This document shows, one piece after another, positions 53,193-64,000 of a stretch of 64,000 bases of DNA (its first letter is position 1; every line of letters begins with the position of its first letter). The DNA comes from Plasmodium malariae (Eukaryota > Apicomplexa > Aconoidasida > Haemosporida > Plasmodiidae): assembly GCF_900090045.1 (NCBI RefSeq), contig NW_021638294.1, forward strand, positions 30,730 to 94,729, written 5' to 3'. Under the pieces are notes generated by a model. It was not told the DNA's origin. It saw only the letters and a program-made list of their open reading frames with translations, and did not search any database. The position numbers were made by a program, and so were the translations under genes.

Positions 53193-54978
53193 TTAGTACA
53201 TTGCTCTACCTATTAAAACAGGAATTACTAATTCTATGGATGTAATATCGTAATATTTATAATAATATAAACATATTTTCAAGAAATTATATATTTTTAA
53301 TAAAATATTAATTATTGGTAACAATATATTAATACTAATAACAAATAAATATAACTATATTTTGTACTATGTTTGTGTAATATTTTTTATAAAGTGTATT
53401 CTAGTCATTACACAAATATATGTATTCTTTTATGTTTCATATTATATTTTTAAAATCAAATTTATAACATATAACATAATATATAAAAAAGTTTATTCTA
53501 TTTGTAATAAATAACTCTTAAATATTTACTTATGTAAAGAATTCTTTAGTCTTAGAAAAATTCATGGTTTCTAAGTATTTTCTTGATCTTTTTTTCATTA
53601 ATTCTGTACATATTTGTGTAAATTATTTATATGTTAAAATAACTGAAGTATTATATTCAAATAGTTTACATGCTTTATAATATTTTTAATATTCCACTTT
53701 TTAAATAACTATATCATGAAATGTGTTCTTATATATATATTCTTAATAATATTCCAATATCTTTTACAAACAACTGTATATTCTATCTTATTTTCTTTAT
53801 AATGCTCTTTTAAATATATTGTTTATACTAATATATTTTACATCATTATATTTATATCCAATGATATACTGATATTAAGTAATTTACTTTTCTTCATTTC
53901 ATATATTTGTCTAAGATATAATAAAAATATTTTTATATTTTCAATTAAAATATTGTTTAGAATTTTTGAATAATATATAATTTTCTTACATATTAACAAT
54001 AAAGGTATTACTCTTTTTTGATTATATACTTATAAATTAAACATACAAATGTTCTTATGATAATAAATATTTTGAATAACATTTCATGCATTTAAATTTT
54101 ATGATTTTATTTATGTTCATTTTACATTATTATTATATTGAGATATATATTTTTATATATTTTCCTCTATTTTCTAATTAATCTATACAACATGCTGCCT
54201 TATCAAAGTTTATATAAGTTAACATTCATATATACAAGTTAATGCGTATAAAATACAACTCTTAATTTTGTTATTATAATTAATTCTTAATCATCGCAAA
54301 ATATTTCATTATATAAATGTTTCTTTTATTTATACAATATATATATATATAATAGAATTTTTATAATAGTATTCTTTTTATATAACTTGATACATTATAT
54401 ATTATAGTAATGAAAGTTATTATATCATGATTCATATTAATTTATTTTATATTTTAATTCATTTACATTCATATAATACCTTGCTCTAGAATATGCTTAT
54501 GTTGTAGTTTATAACTTACCATAAAAAAAAATATTTTTTTTGTTTACTTTAATGAATAATATATATATATAAATGCAACAAATTTTATTCACTTCATTTC
54601 CTCAAATTAAAGAAAGACACATATGTGTTTGATTTAAAACTCATAATAAATTATTTTAAATATAATAACAATTAAACGTTTAATCAAGAACAATATGAAA
54701 AATATAAATCTGAAAATTTTGAATTGAATATAAATTATCATACATTAATAAAATTATGTGAATTGTACTATAATATATTTCCTTTAATGTATAAACATAT
54801 ATTTTCCATGGATATTTAATTAAATTGAAAATTGTAAATATGAAACTATAATATTTAGTTATCCTTATACAATACAATGAAATACTTAATTAAAAAATTT
54901 TTAATATTCAAATATAAATAGAATTACTGTTATAATAATTATTTACTATAATGCATAAAAAACGAACTGATTTAATTA

Positions 54979-55010
54979 GGCACATTTATAAAATTTAAGC
55001 ACTTATACAT
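54979..55010 (-). promoter_or_regulatory. Conserved downstream motif of fam-l-like gene
   Basis: GGCACATTTATAAAATTTAA then GCACTTATACAT, about 95-125 bp past the stop of the 55.1 kb gene. Matches the flanks at 27.25 and 35.35 kb. Confidence 0.4.
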
Positions 55011-55102
55011 ACTACTAATAAATATATAATTAAATATATTACCGAAGTTGATTTACATTAAAGAATTCATTACAGAAAAAAACATAATGCATACCATATA
55101 TT

Positions 55103-56102
55103 TTACCTTTTCTTAAATTTAATTTTTTGATATTTCTTAACTTTCTTGTGGTAATAAAAAAGGCCTAATATAAGTATGACACCTAATATAAGCAAAGGTA
55201 TAACATATATTAGATAGTTAAAAAAACTATCTACATAAACGTATCCTGCTACTCTCTTCTCTACCTTTCCTCCCTTCATCCCTAACAATGCGTTAGGTAC
55301 TTTATTCATTGACCTGAACAACCAGCTTACAGGAGAATCCTTCAACAACATACTTAAACCACGGTACCATTCAGTTATACCACACAATTTCAATACCTTA
55401 AACAGTACCTTCTTAAGCCCACAGCCCACACATAAATCTAATATGTATAATATCAGTAATACGGTGATTAATAATAAAGGTAAAACAAATCTCAATCGGT
55501 ATTTTTTACATATTGTTTTTACGTACATCTTATTACTAATTGTCCTGTTGTTTTTAAGAAAATCCATATAATCAAGTTCTTTGAATATTTTTTTTTCCAT
55601 ACGAGAATATTTCTTTGTTTCAAATATACATTTCCTATTCCTCATATTTTGTTTATTTCCTCCTGCATTCATAAATGATTTTCTATTTAAATGTTTTATT
55701 TCTCTTTTGGGTTCTTTCTCATTATAATGTACATCTTTATTTTCGCTTACAGCATAATTTGGTACTTCTTTATTTAATCTTACAAAAACTGAACATTTAT
55801 CCTCTTTAGATATTGCTAGTAATCTATAATTTTTATCTAATTTTCTATTATTTTTATAGTTTCCTTCTGAAGTTTTATAATAGTCACTCTAAAAAAAGAC
55901 GTAAATATTAATTATTTAAAAGAATAAGTAATTTAATGACAAAAAAAATATATTAATAAAAATAAGGCAAGAATAAAATAGATAATGCACGTATCCTTAA
56001 TTATTATTATCATACGAGATCAATGTTAAAAAGACATATCCAACTTAAAAGGATAAACGCAGAAATTTTTGTAAATAAGAGTAACGTATTTTTTTGATCC
56101 AT
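55103..56102 (-). CDS. fam-l: Fam-l-like Plasmodium exported protein
   Basis: Two-exon gene, 290 residues, the longest fam protein here. Exon 1 (56016-56102) encodes MDQKNTLLLFTKISAF..., a 29-residue signal peptide; donor GTATGA. Exon 2 is 55103-55888 and is open from SDYYKTSEGNY, although its first internal ATG is only at 55672, so the gene is easily annotated too short. Export-like RLLAI is at 51-55, the only copy with Ile at the fifth position. The signature CIFETKKYSRMEKKIFKELD is followed by NNRTIS. The first membrane span follows RLRFVLPLLLITVLLILYIL. The loop carries CVGCGLKKVL and a basic Gly/Val segment, and the second span leads to YYHKKVKKYQKIKFKKR. Upstream partner of the 51.9 kb gene. 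Confidence 0.87.
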
Positions 56103-58888
56103 AATATATATATGTAATTTTATAATATATGCACTTAAAAATTTATATCGACATAATATACTTCTAATTTTAAAGGGCTCTATATATTTTTCCTGTTTTT
56201 AATTTTTTATTATGTTTTTATTGTAATTTCATAAAATTATAATAAAATTAATATAACGATAACATGTTTTATAAAATAGACAGAAAAACGACTTTAAAAA
56301 TTTAATATAATATTTTTATTTTATTATTATGTATAAAAAACTAAATTAATTAAGATAATATATTTTGCTTTCATTAAATTATATTAAATATATATAATTT
56401 TATTGATTGTTATAGTAAATGAATAAATTATTGTTATTAGTTTTTTACAAAGTAATATATATTTTAATATCTGAATTATGGAAATTATATAAAGTAAGGA
56501 ATATAGAGAAGATAGATATAATTCATAGTTCCATAAATTAATAAACTACTTATTTAACGATGTTTTACTTTTAATAATAATAATTTCATAAACAATATAT
56601 AATTCATAAATTGGATATTTTTGTTAAAATATATTAATTATTATAGAAATATAATAATAAGTCAGAATTCCAATAATTAGTAGAACATTTAGTTTCTTGT
56701 TAATTTTAGAGTATACTTGATTTACTATTTGAACGGATTTATTCCTTTATATTAAATAAAATATTTATAAAAATTTTAATTCATATAGCACTACATAATC
56801 TATGAAGATATTACATTTAAAGATATATAGAAATTATTATTTATGTTTAAATTAGAATACTTGAAAATTATAATTTTTAATTAAGATCATTTTATGCCAC
56901 TATTACTAAAGGAAATTTTTTGGAATTCATGAACAAAAAATATAAACATATTTAATTATATATATATGTATATTTAGAAAAAAAATATATATAGTTAAAA
57001 AAAAAAAAAAATTAAAAATAATATTAAATTTTTTATTACGAGTTGTTTAATTTTTTTATGAATATCATTCCAATATTTAATTTCAATTCCTCTATGTCGA
57101 ACTATAATTTTGAAAAATTCATTAAATACTTAAGAAAACACATAGTATAAGTAATACATTCCAAAACATACATGCCTTGTGGTTAATTAAGCAAATATTA
57201 ATATTCATGTTGGGGTTCATTTTGAATTTACAATATAGTATTTAAATAAAAAAATTAGTATTTAATCATTTTAAAGGCTCTTAAATATAACATTTCCAAA
57301 AATCATGTTATTTATCTTTTTATAATTAATATTTCTATGCAAAATATATCTTAATACTCTAACTAAAATATATAAGAAGTTAGAGTGTTAATAAAAGCAT
57401 TATAACTTTTGTGTTATGTTGATTTTTATATGACATATGTTTCCTTTAATTAACATTAAATTATTATATATAAGTTGATAAAATGTATCAAAAAAATTCT
57501 AGTTAATATGAATTATTTGCACATTTTCACGTGTTTTATGTACCATTACTGCTCTGGTATGTTCATGTATAGAATAAAAATACAAAGTATCGTAACTATA
57601 TAAATTATTATGCATGGATTTGTGTTTTCTTGAACAAAATATATTTAACCTTAAAATTTATGTACATTTTATTTAATTGTTAATTAAATTTCATTAAAAA
57701 CATATTATTAAGTTTTAGTAATTATTTACTTATTAATTTAAAATTAAATTAGTATTTATACGGTATATATTATTATCGGATTAACATTAGTTTTAAACTG
57801 TGTTCAATTAATAGAACCTAAAACAAAAAAATATAACTTTTTGTTATCAACATTTTTATTATTATTGAAATTTAGGTAATTTTTATAAAATTCCATTAAT
57901 TTCATTAACTTCTTAAATTAAAAAATAAAATGATGAATACTACTTAATCAATTTATTTAATTACAGTCTTTATATATTTAAAAATTAATGAGATATTTAT
58001 AATTCATTCTTAAAATCAAAATAATATTAGTGCCCATTGAAATATATCATAACTAGAATAAATATACAGAAATTTAATAAAAATATTCTTGTGTAAATTA
58101 ATTTTTAAAATATATATTACTCATAATATTTGTTACAAAAATTATTTATTGTGTATACATTTAAATATAAACCACTCATGAACGAAAAAAAAAAAATATA
58201 TGTATTTATTTTATCAATTGAAAAACAACATAAAAAATTTAAATTGTGACTAATATATAATATATTCTAATAATAAGATATTCAAATAAATACTTAAAAT
58301 AGAAAAAAAAGAAAAGGGATATTATAATTGTAAAAAATATAAATTACCTCATTATCTTTGGTGATATTTTATTAATTGTAACTTTGTTTATTAAATTAAG
58401 TGAACAGAATTGCTATAATAAAAATTAAGATCAAACATATATGGATCCAATTTTTATATATAAAGTGAATACTTTTGTTCTGAATATTAATCTATAATAT
58501 TTATGTACTACTATGAAACAGAAAAAAATAAAAATACAGCTATATTAAGTCACAATAATAAATTGACTCAATATAATACATAACAATATAAAAATAAACA
58601 TAAAAACGTTCCACTGTTATAAACATTTATCCCCTATTTTGTTTACAGTTATACATATATATATATTCGCACATAGTTTTATTTCAATAATTAATTTTAT
58701 ATATATATATCATGTAATTAATTTGAACATATATTCTTACTTAGAATTAAGTACATATCTTTTAGTTACACGAAGGATTTTTTTTAAAAAACAAACATTC
58801 ATTTTAAATAGGCTTTAAATGAATTTCCTTATATATCAGTTGTATAAATTATGATTTTTACAAATATTTAAGCAACTATCGAAATATG
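56103..58888. other. Intergenic between doublet and relic gene 2
   Basis: About 2.8 kb, AT-rich, no gene seen. Left side is the promoter of the 55.1 kb gene (element at 56.5 kb). Confidence 0.5.
56491..56518 (-). promoter_or_regulatory. Conserved upstream purine-rich element
   Basis: GGAATATAGAGAAGATAGAT on the plus strand, about 390-415 bp upstream of the ATG of the 55.1 kb gene. Strong match to the elements at 18.24 and 34.0 kb. Confidence 0.55.
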
Positions 58889-59615
58889 CTAAATAACTAA
58901 CAATAATGAAAATATTTGTGTAAATTCCTCGGCTATTTCTATGAATAATATAGTTGAAAATCCAGATATCATAAATAATTCTTGTAAAGCATATATTAAA
59001 AAGGTACTCTTATTTCTAAATTCATTAAACTTATTTTCTCTGTAGAATTGATATATTTTCAGTATTAAATATATAAGAATAAATCCTATATATAATACAT
59101 TTTCAAACAAGTTATCTACCATCGAAAAAGTTTTATATAGGACATATTTTCATTTCTTGACTAATTTTTTGGTGGAAACCACTATAATTATTTTTATCTA
59201 TTGATTCGATTTTCCTAATTTACATTCATTCATTATTATAACCATAACTGTCTTAATAAGTATATATATATTTCCAAATAAAACATAATTAATCCTGCAT
59301 TATTTCATTTCTTCTCATGTAGTAACATATCGGTTCTTGAATATAATATTCAATATACACTCTCCTATTTATCAAACGATTTATAAAAGCTACACAACAA
59401 ATAAATGAAAATATTTTTATTATTTATAACCTTATAATTTTACCTACGAATAAGGGAAAATTTTAATATAAGTATATATAACATAAAGCATTAAAAAATA
59501 AAAATTAAACTTTTTTGTTTTTATCATTATACCATATTACTTAAAAAATAATATATCCAAATAAAAAGAATAAATATATCAGATTTAGCTAGAATGAAAT
59601 ATTTATTTTTTCCGT
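58889..59615 (-). pseudogene. Relic fam-l-like gene, copy 2
   Basis: Counterpart of the relic at 20.2-20.7 kb. The signal-peptide exon lies at about 59530-59615; its ATG reads ACG, and codon 9 is the same TAG stop as in copy 1. Part of exon 2 is still open by chance (58889-59122, 77 codons): its beginning, NLFENVLYIGFI, lines up with KIFKELDYENFI of the 27.4 kb gene, at the distance expected from exon 1, and continues into a hydrophobic segment. No signature Cys or complete tail remains. Not expected to make a functional product. Confidence 0.55.
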
Positions 59616-62600
59616 TTAAGGGGTATCCTTTTATGTTTTATTATATTTTATTCTGTAAACAAAACTCTGTATAATATAAAAATATTCTTAAGAAATAAAA
59701 TTATTGGAGTACTCAATTTATTTTATTATATTTTATGAAAAGATATAAAAATTCATAAATAAATACAAATATCTGGTAACAAAAAATAAAAATAATTTAA
59801 AAAGATTTATTGTAAATAATTCTTAAAAGTTATTTAAAAAAAAGGTAACATCAAAATAATTTTTCGCAATACTAGTTATTTTAATAAATGCACAACATAT
59901 ATATTATAATAATCTATTAGACCAATTCTAAATTTTAGTTATCAATGTTTTTCAAAAAATAATAAAATAAATTAACTTTTTCTTTATTCATATGGATTTT
60001 ATTTGATAATTAGAATAAAAAAAATACACATGTGGTGAGAACAGGTAGATAAGTACATATTAGGAATATATTTATTAATTTTTTTGTCAAATTCCTAAAA
60101 ATAAACTTAGCTATTTGTAGACGTAATACGTTTATGTACTATTTTATACTTCAAAAATATAAGATATAGCATAAAATATAATAGTATACACAGTTCAAAA
60201 AAAAAAAATTTTTTTATAGCATAAATTATAATTTAACTTGTGTCATATACTTCCAACATATAGAATGTTTTACATAAATAACTAAAGAAATTCCATTCTA
60301 AGCTTTAATTGACATACAGAATGTTTTATATCTAAATATGTACTATCCAATTTACCGCATTTACGCATTTATATCATATCATTAAATATGAAAAACTATA
60401 ATTTCTTATATTTTAGAATAATGCGTTATATTTATTATGACTAAAAAGAAATTTACTAAATTTAAGAATTCATTTATATTTTTCTTTTATTCTTTTTATT
60501 TTTTTTAAATATAAATTATAAATTCTATAAATTATAATATTAAAAAAAACATTGAAGTAAATGTAATAAATAAGCATTTTAACTAATTAAACAATTAAAA
60601 AAAAATTACAAGAAAAATAATATCATTAGAAAATACGAAAAAATTATGTACAATAAAATATAGGAAAATAATTAATGTATTATTTTTCTTTTTAATATAT
60701 ATATAGAGGAGATAGCTGTGTACATATTTTTCTGATTTATAAATTAATAATACCAAAATTATGTATTAAAATACAACTATTACATAACTTAAATAAATTA
60801 AATATATTATGAATATATTAATATAATCATATATATTTAAATTACATATTTTCTGCTGAATTTAGCGAATGGACTTAATTATAAAAATGTAATATATTAA
60901 ATATATTACCTTAGATGAATAATTATAAATCTATGCTAATTTTTGTATGCAAATTACTTCTCTAAAAAATAATTAATTAAAAAAAAATATATAAATTATT
61001 TATATTTTTAATGTTCTATATAATGCATACTACGCTTTGCTGTATTACATAAATAAGATAGTTATATTTTTACACCATTTTTCATGTGCACATATATATA
61101 TGTATATATATAAACATATTTAAATATATTCTTGTTTTGGTACCCTTAAATGACACTTTCATTTGGATATTCATAACTCTTCCAAAAATTATAAATTCTT
61201 TCTTATATAAAAAAGAAAAATAGAGCATCGTAATTATCATTTCTATCTGTTTTGAATATTATATAATGATAATTACATAAATTCATAAGCTTCATTTTTA
61301 TAGTTATTACCTAAATATGCATGTAATTAATACAGCTGATAATTTTTAAGACTATTGTTTTTTCCTAAAATCTTTTATGCATGTTTAAACTATTAAGAAT
61401 ATGCACGTCAATTTAAATTAAATGGTTATTCATATTTATCAAAATGAATGAACATTCAATATATAATTGTCATGTCTTTTGAAATATATTAATTCCTAAG
61501 TGAACTTATACGGCATGGAGGATATTTATTAAATATATGTTTTTATTTCATATATGTATATTTATTAATTCATGCATATTTGTATTAATACCTTAATATT
61601 TTTTAAATTATTGTAGATCTAATGTCATTTTTGATAATCATTTGTCTTATATATATTGTTTGCTATAATGGATTAGTTTTCTTTTAATTTAACGTGCTCT
61701 TAATATTATAATAATGAGACATACGACATTTTTTATTTTAATATTTTATTTAAAAATTAATTTATTCGTGATATATATATTTTCAGTGAAATTATTATTT
61801 TCACATAATTTCATTAGGCATTATTTTTGCAATAACACACATGATATAACTATTAAATCTTATCAATAATACTAATACACTTTGATTTTTATTAAAGTAA
61901 GTCCGCCCAAACATACATGTATTAAAATAATCAATAAATTAGAACCTTTATGAGTTTCATTCATATGTGTTTTATATTACTCTATAATTTTACAAGCATT
62001 TATTTTTTCTAATTAATTCATTTTTTTCAAAATATATTTAATAATTTCTTACTACGAATTCGTTTCCATACATACATTTAATGTAATTCTTACAAAAAAA
62101 AAAAAACATTAATGTATAGTTTTTTCCTTTTTCTCTGTTCCATATGAATTCATTCATTACATTCAAATTTGAATACGTATTTTTCTTGTGCATATTTTTC
62201 ATTATTACATGTATTTACTTTTTTACATTCTTGTTTATCTATGGTGAAAATTATGAACATATACATCAGCATATAATTACAGTTCTTGTGCATGCACACG
62301 TATTTACATATATGAAATCTTTTCTATCATACTACAAAGAACTAATAACCTTCGAGTTTTTGCTTATAACTTTATTCCTTATGCTTTTGCACTTTTTATA
62401 TTTTTACTTTTTGTTTTTTCCATGCTTATGCTGAATGCATTAATTATTCTCCTTATAAAGGTCTTTAATAGAAATAATTAAATGAACTTTCACACTTTTG
62501 ACGTAATATAAAATAGGCTACAGCAAAGCAATTTTTCTTTCGAAATTGTTAATTTGAATAGATCACTGTTCAGGTGACCTATCTATTTTTTTTTTCCCCT

Positions 62601-64000
62601 TTTTCTTATTAACAACATCACCAGAAGTAATTGTTTCAACGAACTTCATACATTCTTGTTTTTCTCCGATGTTATCTGAATTTTATCATCCGTATCATCC
62701 TCTCTTATATACATGAACTTACTATAAATTGTTCACATTTATAAATGATGATCATAAGACGGCAAGGTCAGTAAGGTCATGTAAATAAATATCTAATACA
62801 CAAATGTTTGTATACATATATATATGTACAGATGATTTCCTTTTTATGACTTTTCAATAAAAACAATCTAAAATATACAAGGCAAGATAGTTTAAAAAAC
62901 ATATGTATATTCTTGCATATAGTATGCATAGATAACTAATTGTGAATAATGCCATCCTATCAACATGCATAGATATGACCTCAGTTGTGTCCTCAAATTG
63001 TTTCAATTACTAACATAAAATTTAATTCCTAGTATAAATGTCTTATTCTATTTATTTTTCTTTAAACAGGTCAAATGGTCATTCGTGTCTTCATAAATGT
63101 ATTCTTCCTATGGGCTCCTTTATTCGTGTGACACATGCACGGAACAACATAAAAAAAAATTTAGATATATATGTAAGAATCTCAGACAAAATATTGAATT
63201 ACTGTAATGGTTTCACAAGAACAAATAGATATATCTAGATGTAAAAAATACATCTCATTTTTTTTAATAGTTATAACTATATTTATGCATTATACTTTTA
63301 TGCTGGAAAACATTTTTGCATCAACCCTCTTAATAATATAGATAAATGATTCAATGTATTGTTTCAAGTTTAAAATGAAATATTCGTTCTTTGAAATATA
63401 GGAAAGTATATATATTAAAATATGTACATGAATATCTTATATTATGTAAGTATACGTATTCACACGTATACACGCTCCTTTATTCATTTACATGCATACA
63501 TGTACATATACACAAATGTATGCACACGTATATGTACACGCTATACAAGCATGATTGACAAATATATATTTTTGAAACAATTTTTGTCAACTTTTATATC
63601 CCAAATTCCCAAGAAACTACATAATTAAAGCTTATTTTATTGAATTTTTCCTCTTTTATAAATGCTAAGGAAAGAAAAAATAAATTACAAAAATCATATA
63701 AAAAGATAAACCAAAATTTTTTTTGTCTCTTTTGAATAAAATATTCACATGTATATCATCGTCTTCAGAAAAACTCTGTAATGTACGTCTGAACAATTAA
63801 AAGAATAAGTAAAGAAAAAGTTTTCTTAAAATTCAAAGTTATACATATACTATTTGTATCAATATTAATCACGTTTTATGTTATTATACTTTTTTTTATA
63901 TTCTTAGAGTTTTGTACAAACTTATCAGATAATGTATTTCTTCTCCTCCATTCTCTCCTTATTCAACATAACTTTCTTTCTGGATAAATAAGACATTTTG
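59616..64000. repeat. Long non-coding duplicated block, copy 2 (continues past the window)
   Basis: Aligns with 20656-25030 throughout, same orientation. Landmarks: TTTGATAATTAGAATAAAAA (60.0 kb), CTTTCATTTGGATA (61.16 kb), TTTTCAGTGAAATTATTA (61.78 kb), TGTGAATAATGCCATC (62.94 kb), AAGGAAAGAAAAAATAAATT (63.67 kb), CATCGTCTTCAGAAAAAC (63.76 kb). Identity looks moderate with many small indels. The plus-strand open frames at 62144-62434, 63038-63238 and 63422-63628 are not shared as frames with the other copy, so I do not call genes. The last bases still align with copy 1, so the window cuts this repeat. Confidence 0.65.
60031..60058 (-). promoter_or_regulatory. Degenerate upstream element of relic gene 2
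   Basis: GGTGAGAACAGGTAGATAAG lies about 420 bp upstream of the dead start site at 59615. It keeps the AGAA and TAGAT parts of the family pattern. Confidence 0.35.

Larger units (their letters stand above)
52763..55102. other. Spacer within the third fam doublet
   Basis: About 2.3 kb between doublet genes. Upstream element at 53.17 kb and downstream motif at 54.98 kb listed separately. The minus-strand frame 54680-54877 has no family signature and is probably chance. Confidence 0.6.

Noticed and set aside
62144..62434. 96-codon Phe-rich plus-strand open frame
   Set aside because: Lies in block copy 2; the corresponding region of copy 1 (about 23.27-23.5 kb) is not open, and the composition is that of chance AT-rich translation.
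1..64000. Looked for telomeric GGGTTYA repeats, tRNA or rRNA genes, transposons and CRISPR-like arrays
   Set aside because: None seen. Repeats found are AT microsatellites, homopolymers and gene-family duplications only.

Overview
The window is an AT-rich (my estimate is about 80% A+T) subtelomeric stretch of a Plasmodium chromosome. The families present point to the Plasmodium malariae / P. brasilianum lineage: three-exon PIR genes, STP1 genes with a Trp/Glu/Lys-rich cytoplasmic exon, and many two-exon genes of the fam-l / fam-m superfamily of small exported two-membrane-span proteins, which are the hallmark expansion of that lineage. There are no housekeeping genes, tRNAs, rRNAs, bacterial-type features or telomeric GGGTTYA repeats. 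The window is entirely accessory.

Layout. 0.35-1.6 kb: intact PIR gene (-). 3.7-5.6 kb: decayed STP1 (+). 9.4-10.6 kb: intact PIR (+). 13.3-17.8 kb: a fam-m-like plus fam-l-like doublet (-). 20.2-20.7 kb: relic fam-l-like gene (-), followed by about 4.4 kb of non-coding sequence (block). 27.4-28.4 kb: unpaired fam-l-like gene (-). 32.7-36.3 kb: a doublet with intact fam-m-like and broken fam-l-like gene (-). 38.7-38.95 kb: a probable PIR scrap (+). 42.6-45.2 kb: an STP1 gene with complete splice structure (+). 51.9-56.1 kb: third doublet (-). 58.9-59.6 kb: second relic fam-l-like gene (-), followed by the second copy of the non-coding block, which runs off the right edge. Between genes lie several kilobases of low-complexity AT DNA.

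The two large families face opposite ways: every fam-l/fam-m gene, live or dead, is on the minus strand, and both STP1 genes are on the plus strand. PIR genes occur on both. All intact products look like surface or exported proteins: a signal peptide plus an export-like motif in fam-l/m, and one C-terminal membrane span with an intracellular tail in PIR and STP1. I rebuilt gene models by hand from GT/AG splice sites. Each intact fam gene has a 29-30 codon signal-peptide exon and one long exon, and each PIR has three exons in phase 0.

The most interesting structure is not a gene. (1) About 5 kb around 20.2-25.0 kb recurs, diverged but alignable by eye, at 58.9-64.0 kb, with an already dead fam-l gene at its left end carrying the same early stop codon in both copies. 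(2) The order STP1, fam-m-like, fam-l-like, dead fam-l-like, block occurs twice with a near constant offset of 38-40 kb, suggesting a large ancient segmental duplication. (3) Most fam-l/m genes, including the relics, carry a purine-rich element resembling AGAGAAnATAGAT about 390-420 bp upstream of the start codon (two copies are degenerate), and a second short motif lies about 90-160 bp beyond the stop codon. (4) The export motif sits at residues 51-57 in all six intact proteins but never has the acidic or Gln fifth residue of a classical PEXEL; the only canonical version is in a pseudogene.
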